Origin: Phycisphaerae bacterium | GTDB lineage: Bacteria > Planctomycetota > Phycisphaerae > UBA1845 | NCBI GenBank assembly: GCA_024102815.1 | Contig: JAGFJJ010000006.1 | Location: forward strand, 62,001-126,000 | DNA length: 64,000 nt | Direction of reading: 5' to 3' | In this document: piece after piece, positions 26,168 to 35,611 of the stretch | Layout: the number at the start of each line of letters is the position of its first letter | Position numbering within the stretch: the stretch's first letter is position 1 | The notes under the pieces: generated by a model | Told to the model about the DNA's origin: nothing | Seen by the model: the letters and a program-made list of their open reading frames with translations, nothing else | Databases searched by the model: none | Translations under genes and position numbers: made by a program

Positions 26168-26497
26168 ATGTCGGGAAAAATCCGAGTCATCGGCGGAATC
26201 GTCCTCGCCGTCGCGGTAGCGCTGTTGCTCGTGTGGTGGTTGAGCAAGCCTTCGACGGGACTGCCGAGCCGCTTCGAGTTCGTATGTGTCGAGACGGGCA
26301 AGGTCTACAACCTTACCCGTGCGGAAGCCGCCGGCGTTCTGCCGCTGAAAAACCCCGATACCGGCCGGCGAAGTCTTTTCCCTTTAACCGTGCGCGATGG
26401 AAAGCAGTTCATCGACCAACGTTACCGGGACTCTCTGGAGCAGATGAAGGATGAGAACAAGTTCTTCGATACGACGACGATGGCACGCAAACAGTAA
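26168..26497 (+). CDS. Small single-pass membrane protein of unknown function
   Basis: The 109-residue product has one N-terminal helix (VIGGIVLAVAVALLLVWWL) and a small hydrophilic domain beginning PSRFEFVCVETGKVYNLTRAE. The gene overlaps the next one (prepilin-like protein, from 26451) by 47 nt in another frame, suggesting coupling. Similar pairs of a small membrane protein and a prepilin-like gene occur in planctomycetes. A role in the same secretion pathway is inference. ATG 26168 is the first ATG that precedes the helix. Confidence 0.6.
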   Translation: MSGKIRVIGGIVLAVAVALLLVWWLSKPSTGLPSRFEFVCVETGKVYNLTRAEAAGVLPLKNPDTGRRSLFPLTVRDGKQFIDQRYRDSLEQMKDENKFFDTTTMARKQ

Positions 26498-27581
26498 GTC
26501 GGCGCGACCGGCCCCGCGGTATACTACCGCCTTCACCCTTATCGAAGTTCTGGTCGTCGTCGCCATCATCGCGTTGCTGGTGTCGATCCTTCTGCCAAGC
26601 CTGCAGGCTGCCAGGGGCTACGCCAAAGAAGTCGTGTGCGGCTCCCAGGAGCGCATCTGGGGCGTGGGTCTGGGCAACTATTCCTACGTATCGAAGGACT
26701 GGATTCCGGGCGTCAATACGTCGGGCGTCGCATTACGGCGACTCCAACATTCGCCCGCGGACGCATTTCGAGAGGGAATCCTGCCCGTTCAGAGTTTCGA
26801 TTGGATGACACCGCTTCTCGACAGCCAGGAACTGCCCTCGCGCCGCGCCGATCGCTTTGCCTTTCTTTTGGATCAATACAAGTGCCCGGCGCTGCTGGAT
26901 CTGCCGTCCATTCTGTACGGGTCTGCGCCGGACAAGGATGACTTCGAAGAGATCGAGCACTGGTCACCCGTCAGCTATCTGATGCCGGCGTTTTTCCAGT
27001 ACTGGGGTGAAAAAGAGAAAAACAAGGAACTGGCACGTAACGCTCGCCTCGCGGCACTGAAGGTCCTTTCCCTTGTGCCGCCCGAGCCTACCCAGGACAA
27101 CGTGGAGATGCCCACCTACGTCTCCAAGCTGAATCGAATCGGAACGCCGGCAGGCAAGGTGTTCATCGCCGAAGGTACGCGCTATCTCGACGACAAGGGC
27201 GCTTTGGACTTCGACTTCAACCCGCTTCCAAATTTCTTTGGCGCGTTTACCAGCGGGGGCGCCTGGTGGGCAGGCGAAACCGCTTACGGCGTCAAAGCAC
27301 AGACTCCGAACTGGGACGGCGTACCGACGGCAGTTGAACCTCCGGCGAAGGGGAAGAACCTGTTTCTTTCTTATCGCCATCGCGTCACCCGCGCAGGCAA
27401 TGGCTCCGCGCAGGATAACAAGGGTATGCTCAACATGCTCTTTTATGATGGGCACGTTGAACTTCTCAACGACCCCGATTCCCGTCGAATTGACTACTGG
27501 TATCCCAAGGGATGCATCGTAAGGAACGGCACAAGCGGACAGGGACTAACGGAAGTGGAGAATGGCACGGTCATCCCGTAG
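26451..27581 (+). CDS. Type II secretion/prepilin-like protein with N-terminal methylation motif
   Basis: The 376-residue product has a prepilin leader and cleavage motif, TAFTLIEVLVVVAIIALLVS (FTLIEVLVVVAII), with the conserved Glu at +5. It is the substrate form for a prepilin peptidase. The C-terminus NMLFYDGHVELL resembles the DGHV ending of the many planctomycete DUF1559-like or H-x9-DG secreted proteins. Residues 60-340 are a large soluble domain of unknown fold. ATG 26451 lies inside the preceding gene. Later starts would remove the basic leader. It may be a pseudopilin or a surface filament protein. Confidence 0.72.
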   Translation: MRTSSSIRRRWHANSKSARPAPRYTTAFTLIEVLVVVAIIALLVSILLPSLQAARGYAKEVVCGSQERIWGVGLGNYSYVSKDWIPGVNTSGVALRRLQHSPADAFREGILPVQSFDWMTPLLDSQELPSRRADRFAFLLDQYKCPALLDLPSILYGSAPDKDDFEEIEHWSPVSYLMPAFFQYWGEKEKNKELARNARLAALKVLSLVPPEPTQDNVEMPTYVSKLNRIGTPAGKVFIAEGTRYLDDKGALDFDFNPLPNFFGAFTSGGAWWAGETAYGVKAQTPNWDGVPTAVEPPAKGKNLFLSYRHRVTRAGNGSAQDNKGMLNMLFYDGHVELLNDPDSRRIDYWYPKGCIVRNGTSGQGLTEVENGTVIP

Positions 27582-27626
27582 CGGGGTGGATGGCAGGCTC
27601 GTTTGTACTCAGCAGGAGGGTAAAGA

Positions 27627-30560
27627 ATGAAGCGGGTGGGAGTGTATCTTGTTTTTGCCTCGGCGGCTGTTGCCGCCATCGGGAACGCCGCCTGGGCGCA
27701 GGACAGTGTTTCCAACACGGGCTGCTTACCGGGCGACGGCGTATCCCCCTGGGATACGACCGAGTTGAAGAACGATTATGTCGTCGACCTCGTTCCCCTG
27801 ACCACGTCGTGGGGTACACGTTTCGGCATCGCACCGCTGATCAAGGCCAGCAAAGCCGACGCCACCTTCTTCGGCAGCTTGACCGGCGCGCAGTCGATGA
27901 GCCGCACACAGCTCACCAATACGGCGCTGAGCGGCACGTTCGACCTTTGGACCACGGCCGGCGAGGGCATCAACGCGGCGGAGAATGATGCCCCGGCAAG
28001 CTCGGTAGATCTCACCGGGCTGCAAGGCAACCAATTTTCCGTTGCGTTTACGGAGTTTTCGAACAGCTATAACGGTGTCATTGGTGCTATCGTCCAATAT
28101 GAGGCGGAGAACCCAGGCCGTCTTTACGTCTCGCGAATCGCCGCCGCTTCGAACTCGTGCGACGCGACCACGAACCTGTCGCAGTACGGCATGGGCACGG
28201 TCGATGCCGCCGGCAACATTCACATCCGTACGGACGATTTCGGTGTCGCTGACGGCTGTGGTCAGCTTCGCCTGGCCGAAGAAAACCTGCTTCGCGTCAA
28301 TATGTCCCTCCGCGATCCCGCAAAGATAAACCTCACCAGCAACTACCGTTGCGGAGGGACAGGCGCCGCTTGCAACGAGGACGCCGATTGCGGGGCCATG
28401 ACCTGCGATCCACCGTCGACGGCTGATGCCGGCGCAACCGATTGGCTCATCCGCAATTCGACCGAAGGTCGCTGCGGTGACGGTGCTGTCTGCGACGTCG
28501 TCAGCGCTCCGAGTTGTGTGGTCGGGACCTGTCAGCAGGTCACCTACGGCGGTCCCAACATCCTCCCCGGGAGTTCGCCTCCGGTCTACTTCGGGCTGAA
28601 TTCCGGAACGGAGTACGCCCGCGGTACCACGAATACCACGATCGTCAAGGATGCAAGCCACTTTGCCGCTGGTGTCGTGGATCAGCGCGGCAGCATGGGC
28701 TACACGCATGAGCAGTGTGCTTGGCTCAACTCGACGGCGGGCGTTGCCGCTCACCTCGGCCGTAGTGCCGCCGGGCTGACGGACCGTATCAACGTCGTCG
28801 GGCTCGACGCCAACGGCGAAGTCACGGGAACGCTCAACCTCATACTTCCGGCGGTGGTGAAGGACAACAAGTCCGGCTTCTGTGACGGCACCGTAACCGC
28901 CAACCTCGATACACCCTGTTTCGATTTCGTCGGCAGCACCGATTGTCCAGCGGGTGAGCTTTGCGAACAATTCACCAACCTGACCCAGGCTCCGGACGTC
29001 AACGAGTTCGACCACTATCACTCCCAGGTGGCTTTCCGCGGTGGGAACAGCCAGGTCGCTCTGGGCGTCGATGCCGACGGCAATCTTCTCGTTGCGGCCG
29101 TCGTCGACCAGCCGTTCGCGGTTTCGGCGTCGCCCTACGATTGGCCCTGCCACTACATCGCTGTTGCTCGCGTCAATTGCGACACGGGCTCCTCGGAATG
29201 GACCATGGCCGGCTTCAACGACATCATTAACAGCCGCGGGAAGCCCATTCTCGACGGACCGAGCCCTGCGGGCACGCCGGTGGGTCGCCTTGGGTTCCTT
29301 TATGAGGTGACGGGCGGAACGCCCCAAGGTCCGAGCTTCACTTCTCCCATGATGGACTCGGCCGGCAACATCTGGTTCCTTGCAGCGACCGAGACATTCG
29401 GCGCCATGGACCCGTTTGATACCGCGCTGATCCGCGCCGTCTATGACAAGGACAACTTCGGCTACGATCTCGAGCGTGTGTTCCAGCAGGGTTTCACGTT
29501 CCGAGGCGCCAACTCGGATCGCCGATGGCAGATCGGCTTCATGAATTTAGCGGACAGCAATTCAATTGATTCAGGCACGGCTTGGTCGCAAAACATCAGC
29601 GGCGTGGCCGTTGGCAACGAAGATCCCGCCACGTTGGCCGCCCGCGATCCTCGCACCCTCGGTGGCGTGATCATCAATGCCGAGATCACGTACGACTGGG
29701 ACGACAACGGTATGTACGAATTCGATTGCAGCCTGAGTGGAAGCAACGACCAGGAGTATCGCGCCATCCTCTACGTCGGTTCGATCACCCGTCCCGCTCA
29801 GACGCCCAGCACCATTACGTCCTATCCGCACGGCGCCCTGAAGCAGCGGTACATCTCCTTCCGTCCGGACCAGGCCAGCGCCGGCCTGCCGCACGGTTAT
29901 CAGGTTACGGACGTCGGAAGCGGGCAGTCCTACTACATCAGCTCGCCACGTACCACGCCGGCATCGATCGCCGGACAGGGACTCACCTTCCTTGTTTCGG
30001 ACGGCACGCCGCCTCTGGCTGATTTTGGTGCGCTGCCCTTTGTTCACGTTGGCGGTTGCATGATTGCCCCGGGTGATGCGGACGCGGCCGTTGGTCGTGC
30101 GTACGAGGTGCGTGCCACGCAGGACGGCTTGACGTTCACCGCACCGCTGACGGTTTACACGGCTGCCCGCCCGACCACGGCCAATGCCCGTCTGTGGGCT
30201 GACGTTGTCGGTGGGTTCTCGGCCGGTGGCGACGGTTCGACCACGCCGCCCACGCCGGCGAATTCCTGGACGCCGCCGAACCGGAACGTGAGCGGATTCG
30301 ATATTTCCGCCACGCTCCAGGGTGTTTCTTCGCTGCCGTCCGCACCGCACTTCACGTGGTGTGACGTGAATCCGGAGCGAACCGACCGCGTCGTCATCGG
30401 TCCGGACGTACTCCGCGTCGTGAATGCCTTCAGCGTCGGCTCGGGACGCGAGTACTATCCGTACGCGTATCCCCAGACGCCCACGGTCATTCACGCACCC
30501 ACGCCGCCGACTCCGGCGGTCTGCCCGGCTCCGCCGCTGGAGTCCGCGCTGACTCCGTGA
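27627..30560 (+). CDS. Large secreted protein with a C-terminal module shared with its neighbour
   Basis: The 977-residue product has a signal peptide (FASAAVAAIGNAAWA, cut near residue 24). The first ~730 residues are a beta-rich body with scattered cysteine pairs (CGGTGAACNEDADCG). Residues 732-977 form a module that recurs in the protein at 30665-33133: YPHxALKxRYISF, PRTTPAxIAGQGLTFLVSD, IHVGGC, RLWADVVG, GFDIS and DVLRVVNAFSxGSGRE. Near its end an Asp/Asn-rich WCDVNPERTD...VIGPDVLRVVNAF stretch looks like a dockerin-type calcium loop. Both copies end PPLxSALxP. ATG 27627 has AGGAGG 8 nt upstream. A strong terminator follows. Confidence 0.72.
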   Translation: MKRVGVYLVFASAAVAAIGNAAWAQDSVSNTGCLPGDGVSPWDTTELKNDYVVDLVPLTTSWGTRFGIAPLIKASKADATFFGSLTGAQSMSRTQLTNTALSGTFDLWTTAGEGINAAENDAPASSVDLTGLQGNQFSVAFTEFSNSYNGVIGAIVQYEAENPGRLYVSRIAAASNSCDATTNLSQYGMGTVDAAGNIHIRTDDFGVADGCGQLRLAEENLLRVNMSLRDPAKINLTSNYRCGGTGAACNEDADCGAMTCDPPSTADAGATDWLIRNSTEGRCGDGAVCDVVSAPSCVVGTCQQVTYGGPNILPGSSPPVYFGLNSGTEYARGTTNTTIVKDASHFAAGVVDQRGSMGYTHEQCAWLNSTAGVAAHLGRSAAGLTDRINVVGLDANGEVTGTLNLILPAVVKDNKSGFCDGTVTANLDTPCFDFVGSTDCPAGELCEQFTNLTQAPDVNEFDHYHSQVAFRGGNSQVALGVDADGNLLVAAVVDQPFAVSASPYDWPCHYIAVARVNCDTGSSEWTMAGFNDIINSRGKPILDGPSPAGTPVGRLGFLYEVTGGTPQGPSFTSPMMDSAGNIWFLAATETFGAMDPFDTALIRAVYDKDNFGYDLERVFQQGFTFRGANSDRRWQIGFMNLADSNSIDSGTAWSQNISGVAVGNEDPATLAARDPRTLGGVIINAEITYDWDDNGMYEFDCSLSGSNDQEYRAILYVGSITRPAQTPSTITSYPHGALKQRYISFRPDQASAGLPHGYQVTDVGSGQSYYISSPRTTPASIAGQGLTFLVSDGTPPLADFGALPFVHVGGCMIAPGDADAAVGRAYEVRATQDGLTFTAPLTVYTAARPTTANARLWADVVGGFSAGGDGSTTPPTPANSWTPPNRNVSGFDISATLQGVSSLPSAPHFTWCDVNPERTDRVVIGPDVLRVVNAFSVGSGREYYPYAYPQTPTVIHAPTPPTPAVCPAPPLESALTP

Positions 30561-30573
30561 TGTGATGGTTTCC

Positions 30574-30619
30574 AGGTGGGGAGCGGCCTTATGGGTCGCT
30601 CCCCACCTTGTTTTTTTTT
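30574..30619 (+). terminator. Strong rho-independent terminator
   Basis: AGGTGGGGAGCG (30574-30585) pairs perfectly with CGCTCCCCACCT (30597-30608) across an 11-nt loop. The stem is followed by TG and nine T residues. It ends the transcript of the secreted protein at 27627-30560 and separates it from the next gene. Confidence 0.92.
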
Positions 30620-30664
30620 GCCCGTACAGAACAAGCGAATGCAGAAATTGGGGGACCCCAGGGA

Positions 30665-33133
30665 ATGACCGCTTCACGTCTCGCGTATCCGCAACGATAT
30701 GTCTCCGCCTGTCTTACGATCATGGCCGTGGCCGGGTTTCTCACGCCACGAGCTGCGGGGTGGAATCCATCGTCCGGCGACTGGTCCAAGTCCGATCCGA
30801 ATCATGTCCGCGTCATGACCTGGAATGTTCAGGATGACATTCGATCCGGCACGACAAAAACGGAAGGGTTCAATGCCTGGACGGCCCTGGCGCGCATCGT
30901 AGCGGTCATCAAACCCGACGTTCTGCTGCTCCAGGAAGCGGGCGACAATGGGACCTTCAACGGCGTGGACAGTGTTTCAACGCTCACGACCGTGATCGAT
31001 CAGTTCTTTCACGGAGGGTCGGGCGTCACCGCGTACGTGCAGAAATACGCCCCGGGATACGATCTTCCCTATATCTTCGTCAGCAATGGCACCGACGGAT
31101 ACAACCGCAACGTGATCGTCAGCGCATTCCCATTTGCCGACCTCAACGGTGACACGCGCAGCCAGTACTCTGACATCCCCTTTATTCTCTCCGATTTGTA
31201 TGCCCCCGGCGGCAACGGGGGCATTCGCGGATTCATGTTCGCGGAGCTGAACTTGACAGACCTCGTCTACGAGGGAGATCTCATCGTCGGGTGCGCTCAC
31301 CTCAAATCCGGCAGTGGTTCGAGTGACCTGGCGGACCGGCTCGAGGCCGCGCAGAACGTCGCTTACTTCGTCGATTACTTCTACAACGGCGGCGGACTCG
31401 GCTCGCCCGATCCGCGGAGCCGTATTTCCGACAGCCCCCAGGCCACGATACTCCCGAATGCCGACACGCCGGTCATTCTCGGTGGCGACTGGAACGAAGA
31501 CGAGCAGAACAACGGCCGACGAGGTCCGGCGGATTGGCTGACCCAGGCCGAGTTCCTCGGCGGCACGGATGGAACCGATCGCGACCGTACGGACATGACC
31601 TACGATTCCGCAACCGACGTGTTCAACGGCAGCCGCAACACGCTGGGCTCGAGCAAGCTCGACTACATCGCCGTCCAGGACAACATCGTGACGGTCATTC
31701 GCCAGTTCGTATTCAACTCCGCAACGATCCCCGGCGGGAATTACCCCGCCGAACTCATTGGTTTTTCCGCTCCGAGCGTGGCAAGTTCTGTCGCCTCGGA
31801 CCACAGGCCGGTCGTTTTGGATCTCGAATTGCCCATCTCCGGCGGCTGCCTGAACAACCAGGATTGCAGCAACGGTGTCTTCTGCGACGGCGAGGAGATC
31901 TGCAACGCCGGCGTTTGCGGCCCCGGCACCCCCGTCGATTGCACGGATGCCATCCCCTGCACGGCCGATTCCTGCAACGAGTCGCTCGACCAATGCGACC
32001 ATACGCCCAACGACTTTGCGTGCGACGACTTCCAGTTCTGCAACGGCTCGGAGGTCTGCGACCCGCTCCAGGGTTGCATCGCAGGCCAGCCCGAGACCTG
32101 CGATGACGGTGTTGCGTGCACGGTGGACAGTTGCGACGAGAATCTCGATGTCTGTCGCCACGATGTTGACGACGCCCTTTGCTCCAACGGGCAGTTCTGC
32201 GACGGAGCGGAAACCTGCGATCTGTTTGCCGGGTGCCAGCCGGGTACTCCCCCGGACTGCTCGGACGACGGTATTGCCTGCACCATCAACGACACCTGCA
32301 ACGAAGCCCTCGACCGGTGCGAAGGTACGCCCGACGATCAACTCTGCGGACAGGATGAAACGTGCATTGCCGGCGTCGGGTGCGTGAACGGATCGCTTGC
32401 CCCGCCCCTTCCGGCCAACGGTTACCCGCACGCCGCGCTCAAAAACCGATACATCTCGTTCTCCCCTTCCCCGACGCTCGCAGGCATCAGTCACGGCTAC
32501 CTCGTGACTCACGTCGACTCGCAGGTCTCATGGTTCATCAGCACGCCGCGCACGACACCGGCAGCGATTGCCGGACAGGGACTGACCTTTCTCGTCAGTG
32601 ACGCCGCTCCGCCTCTCGCCGACTTCGCCGCGCTGCCCGTTATTCACGTCGGCGGCTGCCTGATCGCCACCGACGAAACCTACGAAATCCAGGCGACGTT
32701 CGACGGCGTGAATCTCTCCGCCCCGTTGACGGTCTCCACGGCCGAGCGCCCGACCAATTCCCGGTTCTGGGCGGATGTCGTGGGAATGTTCAGCGCCGCC
32801 GGAAACGGTTCCACCGTCCCCCCAACGCCGGCCAATGCCTGGGAGCCCCCCAACGGGGCGGTGAGCGGATTCGACATCTCCGCCGTCCTCCTGGCAGTCG
32901 CCGCCGGGGCATCGCCGCCCCCCCTTACCTGGGCGGACGTAAATGGAGAAGCACCGGACCGCACGGTTACCGGTGGCGACGTGCTCCGCGTGGTCAATGC
33001 ATTCTCCATCGGTAGCGGTCGCGAGTTTTATCCCTACGCCCACCCTGATCCGGTGGTACCATGTGACATCTGCGACCCGGTGTCAGCAGCCCAGTGTGGA
33101 ACACCTCCCTTGCAGAGCGCGCTCCTGCCCTAG
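30665..33133 (+). CDS. Secreted endonuclease/exonuclease/phosphatase-family protein with Cys-rich repeats and shared C-terminal module
   Basis: The 822-residue product has a signal peptide (VSACLTIMAVAGFLTPRAAG) and an EEP catalytic domain with VMTWNVQDD, VLLLQEAGD (E91), GGDWNEDE, SKLDYIAV and SDHRPVVLD. The catalytic Asn, Glu, Asp and His positions of DNase I-like enzymes are all present. Residues ~400-580 hold about four cysteine repeats (CSNGVFCDGEEICNAG-type). Residues 586-822 are the module shared with the preceding protein, ending PPLQSALLP. ATG 30665 is the start. Earlier in-frame codons fall in the preceding terminator. Substrate could be DNA, RNA or a phosphoester; this is undecided. 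Confidence 0.78.
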   Translation: MTASRLAYPQRYVSACLTIMAVAGFLTPRAAGWNPSSGDWSKSDPNHVRVMTWNVQDDIRSGTTKTEGFNAWTALARIVAVIKPDVLLLQEAGDNGTFNGVDSVSTLTTVIDQFFHGGSGVTAYVQKYAPGYDLPYIFVSNGTDGYNRNVIVSAFPFADLNGDTRSQYSDIPFILSDLYAPGGNGGIRGFMFAELNLTDLVYEGDLIVGCAHLKSGSGSSDLADRLEAAQNVAYFVDYFYNGGGLGSPDPRSRISDSPQATILPNADTPVILGGDWNEDEQNNGRRGPADWLTQAEFLGGTDGTDRDRTDMTYDSATDVFNGSRNTLGSSKLDYIAVQDNIVTVIRQFVFNSATIPGGNYPAELIGFSAPSVASSVASDHRPVVLDLELPISGGCLNNQDCSNGVFCDGEEICNAGVCGPGTPVDCTDAIPCTADSCNESLDQCDHTPNDFACDDFQFCNGSEVCDPLQGCIAGQPETCDDGVACTVDSCDENLDVCRHDVDDALCSNGQFCDGAETCDLFAGCQPGTPPDCSDDGIACTINDTCNEALDRCEGTPDDQLCGQDETCIAGVGCVNGSLAPPLPANGYPHAALKNRYISFSPSPTLAGISHGYLVTHVDSQVSWFISTPRTTPAAIAGQGLTFLVSDAAPPLADFAALPVIHVGGCLIATDETYEIQATFDGVNLSAPLTVSTAERPTNSRFWADVVGMFSAAGNGSTVPPTPANAWEPPNGAVSGFDISAVLLAVAAGASPPPLTWADVNGEAPDRTVTGGDVLRVVNAFSIGSGREFYPYAHPDPVVPCDICDPVSAAQCGTPPLQSALLP

Positions 33134-33200
33134 GCGGGTGGCTTGGCTGCCACGAATTGCAGGAAGGTCTCAGTCAATGCCTCTGGAAAGGAATCAAAGC

Positions 33201-34469
33201 ATGCAATCTTCCCGGACCTGTCTGGTGTTGTCGATTCTGCTCGCCGCCCCGGTGGCCTTGGCCACAGATCATTCGCAGTCCCCCATCGGTGCGGACGAGG
33301 GTCGCCCCCGCATCATGGCAGAGGACGCCGGCCGGTTTCATGGGGAGATCGCGTTCGTTCATGGGCAGGTATCCGGGTTCGTGCGCAAGGGTCGCATGAA
33401 CCTTCTTTCCTTCGGACCGGAAGACCAGCCCTACTTCGAGCTTGCCATCGCAGAGCCTGTTGCCCGACGTTTCGACGAACCGTTGGAATCCTACATCGGC
33501 AAGAACGTCCGCGTCCGGGGATGGATCTCCGATTACGCCGGCCGACCCCAGATTCGCATCACCGAACCAGGCCAGATTGAAGTGCTCGATGCGCTTCCGA
33601 AACTCGAGCCGCCTGCCAACAGGAGCGCTACGTCCGCAGCCGGCTTCAAGGTCGCGTCGTTCAACATCCTCAACCTGTTTGACGACGTGGACGACCCTTA
33701 CACAAGCGACGAGACGACGCCGGCCAAGTCCCGCGACGAAATGAAGCACGTGGCCGAGGCGATTCGACGGATCAACCCCGATGTCATCGCCCTGCAGGAA
33801 GTGGAGAACCGCGGATACCTCCAGCGATTCGTCGACGTATTCCTCGGCGATATGGGCTACGAGAATGTCGTGCTTCTGGATGGGCCCGACCCGCGGGGCA
33901 TCGACGTGGCGCTCGTTTCGCGACTCCCCGTAGGCCCGGTCACCAGCTACCAGTATGCTCGATTCCCCAGCGCGGGAGAGACGCGCACCTTCGAACGGGA
34001 CTTGCTGTCCGTACGGATCGAGCCGCCGGGACACGAGTCCTTCGAAGTTTGGGTCGTCCACCTCAAGAGCAATTATGACGGGCGGAAGTACGCGGAACCG
34101 ATCCGAATTGCAGAAGCACGCAAAGTACGGGAAGTACTCGATGCCCGGCTGGCCGATGACCCCAACGCCCGCATCGTTCTCTGCGGCGACTTCAACGACA
34201 CGCAGGACAGCGCCACGTTGAAGACCATCCTCGGTTCCGGCTCGACGGCCATGTTCGATACGGCCTCCGCCCTGCCGGACGAAAACCGAGTTACCTACAA
34301 CCGCGAACCCTACCGCACGCAGATCGATTTCCTGCTGCTCAGCCCGGCATTGAAGGAGCGATATGTACCCGGGTCGTTCGACATTCTCCAGGGATCGGTG
34401 GAGACCACCGGCTCGGACCACAATCCGATCAGCATCATGCTGAATCTCAGCTCGGCCTCAACGCGCTGA
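33201..34469 (+). CDS. Secreted endonuclease/exonuclease/phosphatase-family protein with N-terminal OB-like domain
   Basis: The 422-residue product has a signal peptide (LVLSILLAAPVALA). An OB-fold-like domain (FVHGQVSGFVRKGRMNLLSF ... YIGKNVRVRGWI) precedes an EEP domain with SFNILNLFDD, VIALQEVEN, VVHLKSNYDG, LCGDFNDTQD and GSDHNPISI. All hallmark residues of the DNase I-like fold are present. ATG 33201 has GGAAAGGA 8 nt upstream. ATG 33177 is a weaker alternative. Unlike the EEP protein before it, it lacks the C-terminal module. An extracellular nuclease or phosphodiesterase is likely (family inference). Confidence 0.8.
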   Translation: MQSSRTCLVLSILLAAPVALATDHSQSPIGADEGRPRIMAEDAGRFHGEIAFVHGQVSGFVRKGRMNLLSFGPEDQPYFELAIAEPVARRFDEPLESYIGKNVRVRGWISDYAGRPQIRITEPGQIEVLDALPKLEPPANRSATSAAGFKVASFNILNLFDDVDDPYTSDETTPAKSRDEMKHVAEAIRRINPDVIALQEVENRGYLQRFVDVFLGDMGYENVVLLDGPDPRGIDVALVSRLPVGPVTSYQYARFPSAGETRTFERDLLSVRIEPPGHESFEVWVVHLKSNYDGRKYAEPIRIAEARKVREVLDARLADDPNARIVLCGDFNDTQDSATLKTILGSGSTAMFDTASALPDENRVTYNREPYRTQIDFLLLSPALKERYVPGSFDILQGSVETTGSDHNPISIMLNLSSASTR

Positions 34470-34506
34470 GCCACGGCGTGCCCCGTCAGGCCCGCCGGTC
34501 GTTATC

Positions 34507-35382
34507 CTACTTCCCCGGGGATGGCTGCTGCTCGGAATGCGCCATGCCGGCATCGACGTCCACCGCGCGGGCCACGCGGCCTACGGATCCGCGCGGCACC
34601 AGGTAGACATCCACTCGCCGGTTCTGCTGCGCGCCGGCCTCCGACGTGTTGTCGGCCACGGGGCGATACTCGCCATAGCCCATCAACCCGATCCTCGCCG
34701 GATCGTAGCCGCTTTCTTTCAAGACCTTCGCTACGGCGATTGCCCGATGCGTCGACAGGTGCCAGTTGCTGGGATGCAAAGCGCGGGTCTCCGCCCGCGC
34801 GATGGGACGATTGTCCGTATGCCCCACCACCACGACCTCGAAGTCTGCGGCAGCCGGAGACTTGAGCACGTCGGCGAAGCCGCGCAGTGCCGACATCGAA
34901 GAATCCTTGACGACGTCACTGCCCAGAGCAAACAACAGGTCGGACTTCCACTTGACGATCCCCTGCTCGGCGTCATATTCCACCTCGCCGGGATGCGCCT
35001 GGGCGAAATTCTTCAGCGCGCTGTCGAGCTGGGGCGGCAGCTTTGGACCGGAGATGATCACGCTGCCCAGCCGGCCGCGCATGTCCTCGAGCTGCTGGAG
35101 GGCGACCTTCCGTGACTGGCTGAGCAGCTCGGTCTCCTCGCGAAGGTTGTTGATCAGCTCGTCTTTGGCGGCCAACTCCCGCTGCTGCAGGTCGATCTGC
35201 TGGCGAAGCGACCCGGACCCGTGCCGCAGATCGAAAAGCTCCTGAGCCAGTGCCTCCTTTTCCGCCTTCGTGTTGCGAAGGCTGGCATCCAGCCGCCGGT
35301 ACTTGTCCAGACTGACACAACCCGACGCGGATCCCAACCCCAGAACGCCGACCAATCCAAGCAGCAAGCACCCTCTTCGCAT
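34507..35382 (-). CDS. OmpA-family lipoprotein with coiled coil
   Basis: The 291-residue product has a lipoprotein signal (GLGSASGC lipobox) and a coiled coil (residues ~30-100, KAEKEALAQELFDLRHG ...). A C-terminal OmpA/MotB peptidoglycan-binding domain follows, with VVVGHTDNRPI, NWHLSTHRAIAVAKVLKESG and QNRRVDVYL. OmpA domains bind diaminopimelic peptidoglycan, so it would tether the outer membrane to the wall. It supports a peptidoglycan-containing envelope. ATG 35382 has GGGAG 9 nt upstream. The upstream ATG 35397 is poorly placed. Confidence 0.85.
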   Translation of the reverse strand: MRRGCLLLGLVGVLGLGSASGCVSLDKYRRLDASLRNTKAEKEALAQELFDLRHGSGSLRQQIDLQQRELAAKDELINNLREETELLSQSRKVALQQLEDMRGRLGSVIISGPKLPPQLDSALKNFAQAHPGEVEYDAEQGIVKWKSDLLFALGSDVVKDSSMSALRGFADVLKSPAAADFEVVVVGHTDNRPIARAETRALHPSNWHLSTHRAIAVAKVLKESGYDPARIGLMGYGEYRPVADNTSEAGAQQNRRVDVYLVPRGSVGRVARAVDVDAGMAHSEQQPSPGK

Positions 35383-35611
35383 CGCCACGACTCCCATCCT
35401 TCGAACGCCTCAATTCCAAATAACCCAGGATATTCCCGATCTGCCCCCTGAATACAAGTTTGCGTTGCGTCGGCATGTCCCGTGGCGGGCCATTCCTCTC
35501 CCGCACACCCGTAACTGCGCAACGCCCGCCGCAATGACAACCAGCGAAATGACGACCGCACCACCTGATCCGGATTCCGCGCGGGACCGGCACGGCCGCA
35601 AATGCGAAATC

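Noticed and set aside
27726..29327. Long antisense open frame (533 codons) and others such as 30977-32512, 33174-34421, 24431-25645, 17428-18864 and 9138-10355
   Set aside because: All lie opposite clear genes with motifs, have no recognisable domain, and reflect high GC codon use.
30608..30664. Upstream extension of the EEP protein start
   Set aside because: The frame begins inside the terminator's T-run at 30609-30619, so translation from there is not credible. ATG 30665 has a signal peptide right behind it.
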